Assembly (NCBI GenBank): GCA_023416275.1
Contig: JAEZIB010000122.1
Location: forward strand, 1-12,269
Direction of reading: 5' to 3'
DNA from: Bacillota bacterium
Lineage (GTDB): Bacteria; Bacillota; Clostridia; Acetivibrionales; DSM-1351
Length of the DNA: 12,269 bases
Both the position numbers and the translations under genes were made by a program. Below the pieces are notes generated by a model, which saw only the letters and a program-made list of their open reading frames with translations, had not been told where the DNA came from and made no database searches. Below, piece by piece: positions 1-5,795 of the stretch. Position 1 is the stretch's first letter, and the number at the start of each line of letters is the position of its first letter.

Positions 1-588
1 TACATGGTGTTTGAGTCATATTTCACCAATTCGTGTAAGTTCTTCTTTTGTCCATACACGACCAGTAGGATTTTGTGGACTGCAAAGTAAAAATAGTTTT
101 ACACGTTCTTTTACTATTTTTGCTTCAAAGTCCTCATAGTCAATCGTATATTTTCCATCTTTGTATTCTAGTTGGTTATTTATCAGTCTACGCTTATTTG
201 CTAATATACATTCTGAAAACGGATAATAGACTGGCTGTTGTATCAGCACGGAATCTCCCATATTAGTAAAGGCTTTTATTGCTAAAGCAATAGCAAAAAC
301 AATTCCAGGCGTTTTTATAAGCCATGCTTCATTTATACTCCAGTTAAATTGTTTTAGAAACCAATTATGAAGAGGGATAAAGTATGTTTGTTTGACTTCA
401 CTATAGCCAAAAATACCATGAGATACCGCATTTTGTATATCAGAAATAATTTCTTCAGGAAGTCGGAAATCCATATCTGCAATCCAAAGTGGCAACAAAT
501 CCTCTCTCTTTTTTCGCTCTAAAGCAAAGTCATATTTTAAAGAATTTGTATTTTTTCGGTTTATAATTTCATCAAAATCATTTATCAT
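1..588 (-). pseudogene. patB: PatB/MalY-type PLP C-S lyase, N-terminal half, frame interrupted by TGA and cut by the window edge
   Basis: Class I/II aminotransferase-fold, PLP-dependent cystathionine beta-lyase (MalY/PatB family), which cleaves C-S bonds to give pyruvate, ammonia and a thiol or sulfide in the cytoplasm. Family motifs are seen in order: PLWIADMDF near residue 30, HGIFGYS near 57, TPGIVFAIA near 90, QQPVYYPF near 115 and CSPQNPTGRVWT near 165. I start at ATG 588 because GGAGGA lies just upstream; the TTG 12 bp earlier overlaps this ribosome binding site. After 190 codons the frame meets TGA (bases 16-18), then continues as LKHHV to the window edge. Homologues such as Bacillus subtilis PatB read GELCLEHGV here, so TGA replaces Cys and homology continues past it. 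The PLP lysine half of the roughly 390-residue family lies outside the window. The gene follows the cystathionine enzyme by 64 bp, probably as an operon. A nonsense-mutated pseudogene or sequence error is most likely; selenocysteine is the less likely alternative. Confidence 0.72.
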
Positions 589-652
589 AGCTTCCTCCAA
601 TCAAAATTATAGTTTATCCAGAGGGATGAACACAATTTTAACTATAAATAAA

Positions 653-1792
653 TTATATTGCCTGAGACAAATCACTTATCAAATCATTGATATCTTCAAT
701 TCCAACTGAAAGTCTTAGAATATTATCAGTAATACCATTTTTCTCTCTTTCTTCTATTGGAACATCAGCATGTGTCTGAGTCATTGGATAAGTAATCAAG
801 GTTTCAACCCCACCCAGGCTTTCTGCAAAACGTATTAATTTAACAGAGCTCAGTATTTTTAGGGCAATTTGAGAGTTTTCAACTTCAAAGGTTAGCATAC
901 TTCCAAAGCCTCTTGATTGCTTTTTACTGATTTCGTATTGGGGATGGTTATAAAGTCCAGGATAATAAACATTCCTTACCTTAGAATTTGTTTGCAGCCA
1001 GTTTGCAATAGAAAAAGCATTTTGCTGTTGACGTTCCATACGAATTGATAATGTTTTAATGCCCCTTAAGATTAACCAACTGTCAAAAGGAGCTAAACCA
1101 GAACCTACAGTTTTTAGTATGAATCTCAATTTATCTGATAAATCCGAACTACTTACAATTATAAATCCAGCTAAAGTATCATTATGCCCGCCAAGAAATT
1201 TTGTACCACTGTGTACAACAATATCAGCGCCAAGAGCAAGTGGATTTTGAAAGTATGGAGACAAGAAAGTATTATCTACAATAAGTAAAAGATTATACTT
1301 TTTAGCTATTGCTGCCACTTTGCTAATATCAGTCACATTCATCATCGGATTTGATGGCGTTTCAATATAAATAGCTTTAGTAGAAAGTGTTATAAAATTT
1401 TCAATATTATCATAACTGGTATTTATAAAGTCAAATTTTAGTTGGTTTTTCTTATTAATGTTGTTAAATAAGCGAATTGAACCACCATACAAATCATTAC
1501 TGCATATGATATGGTCGCCAGGACTAAATAATTCCATAAGTGCACTAATAGCTGACATTCCACTAGAAAAAGCAAGTGCATCATAGCCGTCTTCCAATGA
1601 ACAAACAACCTTTTCAAGCTGTTCTCTGGTTGGATTTTGCAATCGACTATAATCATAGCCTGTACTATTTCCTACACTAGGATGTGCAAAAGTAGCAGTC
1701 TGATAAATAGGGAAGCTGATGGCTCCAGATTTATCAAGGGCAGAAACATCATTATTTCCATAAAGACATTTTGTTGGTAAATGATAATTCAT
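653..1792 (-). CDS. Cystathionine gamma-synthase/gamma-lyase family PLP enzyme
   Basis: Cytoplasmic Cys/Met-metabolism PLP-dependent enzyme (trans-sulfuration family). The sequence gives the fold and chemistry class, but does not separate cystathionine gamma-synthase, cystathionine gamma-lyase (MccB-like) and methionine gamma-lyase. Numbered from ATG 1792 (379 aa): the phosphate-binding YSR is at 48-50, SSGMSAI near 76, VDNTF near 172, the PLP lysine K198 lies in SGTKFLGGHND, SLGGVETLITYP is near 325 and RLSVGIED near 360. Length and motifs are complete. The frame stays open to an ATG at 1858, which adds 22 residues with no family counterpart. Neither ATG has a good ribosome binding site; I prefer 1792 because homologues begin at this point. 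It is the first gene of a minus-strand pair with the PatB-like lyase and is transcribed from a clear promoter at 2049-2077 with a candidate Rrf2 operator just downstream. Together the two enzymes could release sulfide from cysteine or cystathionine (inference). Confidence 0.9.
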   Translation of the reverse strand: MNYHLPTKCLYGNNDVSALDKSGAISFPIYQTATFAHPSVGNSTGYDYSRLQNPTREQLEKVVCSLEDGYDALAFSSGMSAISALMELFSPGDHIICSNDLYGGSIRLFNNINKKNQLKFDFINTSYDNIENFITLSTKAIYIETPSNPMMNVTDISKVAAIAKKYNLLLIVDNTFLSPYFQNPLALGADIVVHSGTKFLGGHNDTLAGFIIVSSSDLSDKLRFILKTVGSGLAPFDSWLILRGIKTLSIRMERQQQNAFSIANWLQTNSKVRNVYYPGLYNHPQYEISKKQSRGFGSMLTFEVENSQIALKILSSVKLIRFAESLGGVETLITYPMTQTHADVPIEEREKNGITDNILRLSVGIEDINDLISDLSQAI

Positions 1793-1877
1793 AAAAAAAT
1801 CATGCCTAGAGGTAATAAAGTCAATTACAGTTGAAACCTTCGCATTATAGGCGAACATGTGCTTTTAAGCATTTATT

Positions 1878-1970
1878 TTAAGGCTTCCACGGTTTGGTTT
1901 TAGGGTTTGTAATTGATTTTTGATTTCCTCTATATTGCGCATTTAAATTTGAAAGAAGTTCGCGCTGCAT
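1878..1970 (-). CDS. Possible 30-codon leader ORF upstream of the cystathionine enzyme
   Basis: A small ORF lies in the leader between the promoter and the cystathionine gene. It begins MQRELLSNLN and ends KTKPWKP, followed by TAA. A strong AGGAGG precedes its ATG, but with only one base between them, which is much tighter than normal. No cysteine or methionine run is present, so it does not look like a classic attenuation peptide. A second, 15-codon ORF follows (1825-1872), and the longer frame of the main gene starts at 1858, so coupled reinitiation is conceivable. I do not recognise the peptide. The AGGAGG may be fortuitous or serve an unusual initiation event. Confidence 0.22.
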   Translation of the reverse strand: MQRELLSNLNAQYRGNQKSITNPKTKPWKP

Positions 1971-1996
1971 GCCTCCTATATTATTTTCTTTCAAAT
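1947..1996 (-). promoter_or_regulatory. Leader hairpin that encloses AGGAGG and an ATG
   Basis: In the minus-strand transcript, ATTTGAAAGAA (1996-1986) can pair perfectly with TTCTTTCAAAT (1957-1947) to give an 11-bp stem. The 28-nt loop contains the AGGAGG and ATG of the leader ORF. The hairpin lies about 45 nt after the predicted transcription start of the sulfur operon. It could control translation or RNA stability. I do not recognise it as a T-box, SAM riboswitch or other named class. Confidence 0.4.
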
Positions 1997-2023
1997 ATTG
2001 ATATTACAGAGAAAGTATATACT

Positions 2024-2042
2024 ATACTAATATAATAGGAAT
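2024..2042 (-). promoter_or_regulatory. Candidate Rrf2/IscR-like operator of the sulfur operon
   Basis: The minus strand reads ATTCCTATTATATTAGTAT. It begins 6 bp after the -10 box of the sulfur-operon promoter, so it covers the transcription start. It matches 17 of 19 bases of the element at 5607-5625 in front of the Rrf2 regulator gene, at nearly the same distance from that promoter's -10 box. A protein bound here would block initiation. Assigning it to this regulator is an inference from the shared motif and its presence at the regulator's own promoter. Confidence 0.6.
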
Positions 2043-2048
2043 ACTATT

Positions 2049-2077
2049 AATATAAATGATGAGGTCATAATAGTCAA
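2049..2077 (-). promoter_or_regulatory. Sigma-A-type promoter of the sulfur operon
   Basis: The minus strand has TTGACT (2077-2072), a 17-bp spacer and TATATT (2054-2049). Initiation is predicted near 2042, giving an untranslated leader of about 250 nt before the cystathionine enzyme. Confidence 0.7.
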
Positions 2078-2090
2078 GAAAAACTTAACA

Positions 2091-2109
2091 ATTCCTATTG
2101 AAATAATAT
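2091..2109 (+). promoter_or_regulatory. Weaker third copy of the Rrf2-type motif
   Basis: ATTCCTATTGAAATAATAT matches the sulfur-operon operator at 15 of 19 bases and points the opposite way, toward the persulfide reductase gene. It lies 14 bp upstream of the -35 box of the sulfur operon. No plus-strand promoter sits at the spacing seen for the two strong sites. A match of similar quality inside the nuclease coding region (6474-6492) shows that this level of similarity can arise by chance. Confidence 0.3.
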
Positions 2110-2122
2110 GATAATAACGTAT

Positions 2123-2155
2123 AAATGCGTTAACACATTTCTTGATAAATATCAA
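2123..2155. promoter_or_regulatory. Two adjacent palindromes in the divergent regulatory region
   Basis: AAATGCGTTAACACATTT (2123-2140) is an 18-bp palindrome with one mismatched pair, centred on GTTAAC. One base later, TTGATAAATATCAA (2142-2155) has 6-bp arms. Both lie between the divergent sulfur operon and the persulfide reductase gene, 108 to 140 bp upstream of the latter's promoter. They look like binding sites for dimeric regulators, but I cannot name the protein. Confidence 0.35.
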
Positions 2156-2262
2156 CTGGCATATATGGATAATAATAGTAATAATAGTTAAATTTTTGTT
2201 TATGGGTTTCTTAAAGGGGGTAAATATAATTCATACTACATATGGCTTCAATAATAATCGTA

Positions 2263-2302
2263 TTGACAATTATGTTGTTATATCGTAATATTAAGATATA
2301 AC
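2263..2302 (+). promoter_or_regulatory. Promoter of the persulfide reductase fusion gene with an inverted repeat over the -10 box
   Basis: TTGACA (2263-2268), a 17-bp spacer and TAATAT (2286-2291) form a near-consensus sigma-A promoter. The arms GTTATATC (2277-2284) and GATATAAC (2295-2302) are perfect inverted repeats flanking the -10 box, so a dimeric repressor bound here would occlude RNA polymerase. The site does not resemble the Rrf2-type motif, nor the C/G-tract operators I associate with CsoR/CstR sulfur sensors. The predicted leader is about 205 nt. Confidence 0.68.
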
Positions 2303-2504
2303 GATTGTTAAAATAATCTCAAATGGTAAAACTATAGACTAATAATATTATCTGGTTTATGTTTGAGTCTAAGTTAATAGAAAAGCTTGTTTTTTTTTAC
2401 GAATTGAATCCAATAATTTGAGTTTTATGATAGTTATATGTATTAGATTGTCTATATTTTATTAAAAGAGCAATAAGTAATATTTTTATATCGGAGGTGC
2501 TGTT

Positions 2505-5108
2505 ATGAGCAAAAAGGTATTAATAGTTGGTGGAGTTGCTGGAGGAGCATCAACAGCTACAAGACTTAGGCGCTTAGATGAAACTGCTGAAATTATAATG
2601 TTTGAAAAGGATGAATATATTTCCTTTGCCAATTGCGGGTTACCTTATTATATAGGTGGAATTATACAAGAAAGGGATAAGCTTCTTTTGCAAACTCCTC
2701 AGGCAATTAAAGACAGATTTAATGTAGATGTCAGAGTTTTTAGTGAAGTTGTTAAAGTAGATCCTATCGCAAAGAGAGTAACAGTTAATTCTAAAGACAA
2801 GGGAGTATATGAGGAATCTTTTGACTACCTGGTACTATCACCAGGAGCAGCTCCTTTGAGACCTCCAATTAAGGGAATTGAGTCCAAAAAGATATTTTCT
2901 CTTAGAAATGTTCCTGATACTGATGCAATAAAGGCAGAGGTAGACAAGTACACAAAAGCTGCAGCCATCTCATTGGAGGGTAAACATCAGCTATCTGAAA
3001 ATTATGATGCCAGTGCTACTGCGATAGTTATAGGCGGAGGCTTTATAGGTATTGAAACTGCTGAAAACATGGTAGAAAAAGGGCTAAATGTTATTTTGGT
3101 TGAAGCCGCTCCCCATATACTGGCACCATTTGATTCTGAGTTTGCAATGGTTGCTGAAGCCGAAATGGAGTCAATGGGAATTGAACTTCATTTGGGAGAT
3201 GGAGTAAATGAGTTTATTGAAGAGGGTGACAAGATTTCAGTTAAACTTGCTTCAGGAAAGTTAATTAAAGGAGACTTTGTTGTGTCGGCAATAGGGGTAA
3301 AACCTTCAACGGATTTTTTAAAGGATTCCGGCATAGCTCTTGGACCCAAAGGACATATTGTTGTAGATGAACACATGCGAACTAATTTCAATAATATTTA
3401 TGCGGCAGGAGATGCAGCTGAGATATTTGATTTTATCACAAAGGACAAAACTGCTATACCACTTGCAGGTCCTGCTAACAGGCAGGCAAGGATAATTGCT
3501 GAAAACATTTCTGGTATGGACAGAAAATATTTAGGTTCTATTGGGACATCAATTATAAAGGTGTTTGACAAGACAGCAGCAGCAACAGGTATGAACATGA
3601 GAAATGCCAAAAGAGCAGGGATTGATGCAAAGGCTGTGTATATTCATCCAAACAATCATGCAACATATTATCCTGGTGCTACCCAAATGTCAATAAAGCT
3701 GGTATATACTGAAAATGGAAAGGTTCTTGGGGCGCAAGCAGTCGGCTATGACGGAGTTGATAAGGTTATTGATGTAATTGCTACGGTGATTAAATTTGGC
3801 GGAACAGTAGACGACCTTGCAGAGCTAGAACTTGCATATGCACCACCATATTTGTCTGCAAAGTCTCCTGCTAATATGTTGGGCTTTGTAGCTCAAAATA
3901 ATATAGAAGGACTTGTTGATAATGCTACTATAGATGAGTTTAATGAGCAGTTTAATCCTGAGACAATGGTATTGGTTGATGTAAGAGAGAAAATAGAGTC
4001 TGAAAACAGAAATATTAATGGAAGTATAAATATTTCTCTTAACAGCATCAGAAAAAGGATGAATGAAATTCCAAAGGACAAACTTGTATGGATATACTGT
4101 GCTGTTGGAGTAAGAGGTTATATAGCTGCAAGGATTCTTAATCAGAATGGTTATAAAACAAAAAATCTTGCCGGTGGATTTAATCTTATAAAATTGTCAT
4201 CATATAGACTTCTGAAAAATAAAGATAAAAATAACGAAAATCATTTAAGCAAAAGTAAGGATAATAACATTATGAATAATAATGATAAAGCTGAAAGTAT
4301 GAATAATACTGCTCATAATACAACGGAAAGTTTCTCTGAGAATAAAACCCTAGATGCAAGAGGCCTATCATGTCCTGGTCCGCTTATGAAGCTAAAAGCA
4401 TCTATTGATGAAATGGAAGCAGGTCAAATTTTAAAAGTGCTGGCATCAGACCCCGGCTTCTATGAGGACATCAAGCAGTGGTGCAAGAGAACAAACTGTG
4501 AATTACTAGAGCTAACAAAAGACTCAGGTGTAATAATTGCCTTAGTCAGAAAGTCGAGTAACGGTACTAGTGACGGAAACAATAATATTCAGACTTCGAA
4601 TTGTAGCGGGGCAAATTGCGGAACAACTGCTACTGCAAAGGATCACAAAAATATTGTTGTATTTAGCGGTGACCTTGACAAAGCCCTAGCAGCATTTATT
4701 ATAGCGAACGGCGCTGCTTCAATGGGTAAGAAGGTAACAATGTTTTTCACCTTCTGGGGCTTGAATATTTTAAGAAAGCCTCAAAGGGTTTCTGTTAAAA
4801 AAGGATTTGTAGACTCTATGTTCGGAGCTATGATGCCAAGAGGTACTGGCAAGCTAAAGTTATCAAAGATGAACATGCTGGGCATGGGAACTGCAATGAT
4901 GAAGAAAGTTATGAAAGATAAAAATATCTCGTCTATGGATGAATTAGTAAAGGCCGCAATAGATAGTGGAATTGAACTTATTGCTTGTCAGATGTCTATG
5001 GATGTAATGGGCATAAAGCAGGAAGAGCTTCTGGATGGAGTAAAGTTTGGCGGAGTAGGCTATATGCTTGGTGAAGCAGAGGACTCTGATGTGAATTTCT
5101 TTATCTAA
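2505..5108 (+). CDS. CoA-disulfide/persulfide reductase fused to rhodanese, TusA and DsrE-like domains
   Basis: An 867-residue cytoplasmic fusion for handling reactive sulfur. Residues 1-455 are an FAD/NAD(P)H CoA-disulfide reductase: FAD motif GGVAGGAS near 9-16, active Cys44 in SFANCGLPYY, second nucleotide motif GGGFIG at 177-182, AGD at 301-303, and dimer-interface motif YAPPYLSAKSP at 445-455. Residues 470-562 are a rhodanese domain with the persulfide loop CAVGVR at 532-537. A Lys/Asn-rich linker (about 565-613) leads to a TusA/SirA domain (615-683) with the sulfur-carrier motif CPGP (Cys623). A second linker contains Cys700 and Cys705. Residues 715-867 are a DsrE2-type domain with conserved Cys828. 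Family knowledge suggests that the reductase splits CoA or thiol persulfides using NAD(P)H, while the other domains pass sulfane sulfur along cysteine persulfides. GGAGGT at 2493-2498 fixes the start. The gene is monocistronic, with its own promoter at 2263, and lies divergent to the C-S lyase operon that could produce its substrates. The frame is intact. Confidence 0.93.
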   Translation: MSKKVLIVGGVAGGASTATRLRRLDETAEIIMFEKDEYISFANCGLPYYIGGIIQERDKLLLQTPQAIKDRFNVDVRVFSEVVKVDPIAKRVTVNSKDKGVYEESFDYLVLSPGAAPLRPPIKGIESKKIFSLRNVPDTDAIKAEVDKYTKAAAISLEGKHQLSENYDASATAIVIGGGFIGIETAENMVEKGLNVILVEAAPHILAPFDSEFAMVAEAEMESMGIELHLGDGVNEFIEEGDKISVKLASGKLIKGDFVVSAIGVKPSTDFLKDSGIALGPKGHIVVDEHMRTNFNNIYAAGDAAEIFDFITKDKTAIPLAGPANRQARIIAENISGMDRKYLGSIGTSIIKVFDKTAAATGMNMRNAKRAGIDAKAVYIHPNNHATYYPGATQMSIKLVYTENGKVLGAQAVGYDGVDKVIDVIATVIKFGGTVDDLAELELAYAPPYLSAKSPANMLGFVAQNNIEGLVDNATIDEFNEQFNPETMVLVDVREKIESENRNINGSINISLNSIRKRMNEIPKDKLVWIYCAVGVRGYIAARILNQNGYKTKNLAGGFNLIKLSSYRLLKNKDKNNENHLSKSKDNNIMNNNDKAESMNNTAHNTTESFSENKTLDARGLSCPGPLMKLKASIDEMEAGQILKVLASDPGFYEDIKQWCKRTNCELLELTKDSGVIIALVRKSSNGTSDGNNNIQTSNCSGANCGTTATAKDHKNIVVFSGDLDKALAAFIIANGAASMGKKVTMFFTFWGLNILRKPQRVSVKKGFVDSMFGAMMPRGTGKLKLSKMNMLGMGTAMMKKVMKDKNISSMDELVKAAIDSGIELIACQMSMDVMGIKQEELLDGVKFGGVGYMLGEAEDSDVNFFI

Positions 5109-5117
5109 ATGGAATCA

Positions 5118-5167
5118 ACTTTCCTACACAAAAAAGTTTATCTATGCAAGATTTATCAAGGGTTTGT
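5118..5167. repeat. Intergenic repeat, short copy
   Basis: The segment starting CTTTCCTACACAAAAAAG, with TATCTATGC and GGTTTGT downstream, aligns at very roughly 80% by eye with 11427-11475. It begins about 10 bp after the fusion gene stop. It is the shortest of three related copies. Confidence 0.45.
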
Positions 5168-5348
5168 GCCAAAATAAACACAATTCTCAATCTTAATTAA
5201 GAGTAAAATTTGTATGGTTGTTTATAGGTGTCAGGCAATGTGATTAAACGGTTATGGCAAATAATTTGTTAATAATCGTAAAATCATTTTGCAGGGCACT
5301 TATTTTTTTGTAAACACTAGGGCTTGTTCATGCAATTATTTTGAATCC

Positions 5349-5457
5349 AACTTTCGAATGAAAAGTCGAGCCATGCTTAAGTTTGGCCATGGCATGATGC
5401 TAAGTAAATGAACTTATTTTACGAAGATAATTTAACTTTTCATTTTGTAGTATGAAC
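5349..5457. repeat. Intergenic repeat, diverged copy
   Basis: A stretch of about 90 bp, from AACTTTCGAATGAAAAGTC through ATGCTTAAGTTTGG to TTTAACTTTT, aligns colinearly with 11425-11515 at roughly 60-65% identity by eye. It contains the extra palindrome GCCATGGC. No open frame of interest is seen. In the 5109-5570 gap I see no other gene and no convincing terminator with a U-run. Confidence 0.45.
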
Positions 5458-5570
5458 ACATAAATATACAGTTTATAAGTTTATGAAAGTATGAGCTGTA
5501 ATCTTTATTGTCATTGCTGAATAATAGTAACATTTATTTTATGATTATTAAAAGTAGTATATAAAGCTAG

Positions 5571-5599
5571 TTGACGAACCTAAATTAAAATTGTATTAT
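5571..5599 (+). promoter_or_regulatory. Promoter of the Rrf2/IscR-like regulator
   Basis: TTGACG (5571-5576), a 17-bp spacer and TATTAT (5594-5599) form a good sigma-A promoter. Transcription should start near 5606, at the edge of the operator, leaving a leader of about 190 nt. Confidence 0.72.
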
Positions 5600-5606
5600 A
5601 TATATA

Positions 5607-5625
5607 ATTCCTATTATACAAGTAT
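5607..5625 (+). promoter_or_regulatory. Candidate autoregulatory operator of the Rrf2 regulator
   Basis: ATTCCTATTATACAAGTAT begins 7 bp after the -10 box and covers the predicted transcription start. It is 17/19 identical to the sulfur-operon element at 2024-2042, in the same orientation relative to its gene. Negative autoregulation is common in the IscR/CymR branch of Rrf2 regulators, which supports reading this as the regulator's own site. Confidence 0.62.
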
Positions 5626-5677
5626 GAAAATATGAAATAAATAAAAATACTAATACTAAACATTAAATAAGTACAAC

Positions 5678-5748
5678 ATTTGCGGACTACATCACGTCGC
5701 GGCAGCTGCGACTATTTAAAAATGTGATACCACTTTTTAAATGCAAAT
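5678..5748 (+). ncRNA. Structured leader RNA candidate (three-way junction) upstream of the Rrf2 regulator
   Basis: A compact GC-richer island in an AT-rich leader, ending 47 nt before the regulator start. P1 pairs ATTTGC (5678-5683) with GCAAAT (5743-5748). P2 pairs GTCGC (5696-5700) with GCGAC (5708-5712) and can extend through a G-U and a G-C pair to a CAG triloop. P3 pairs ATTTAAAAA (5714-5722) with TTTTTAAAT (5734-5742). P2 and P3 are separated by one base, and P3 abuts P1, as expected for a stacked three-way junction. ATCAC in the P1-P2 strand (5691-5695) can pair with GTGAT in the P3 loop (5724-5728), as a pseudoknot or an alternative fold. I do not recognise a known riboswitch class. 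No terminator follows, so any control would probably be translational or by RNA stability. Confidence 0.45.
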
Positions 5749-5795
5749 TAGTATAAGATACTTTATACAAACTTTTAAACAAAGGGAGAATTGAT

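Noticed and set aside
1793..1858. 22-residue N-terminal extension of the cystathionine enzyme from ATG 1858
   Set aside because: It has no family counterpart and no ribosome binding site; homologues begin at the inner Met. The alternative remains possible.
2250..2309. Small hydrophobic ORF (about 19 codons, beginning MASIIIVLTI)
   Set aside because: The nearest purine-rich site is more than 20 bp upstream and the frame overlaps the -35, spacer and -10 of a strong promoter, so it is unlikely to be translated.
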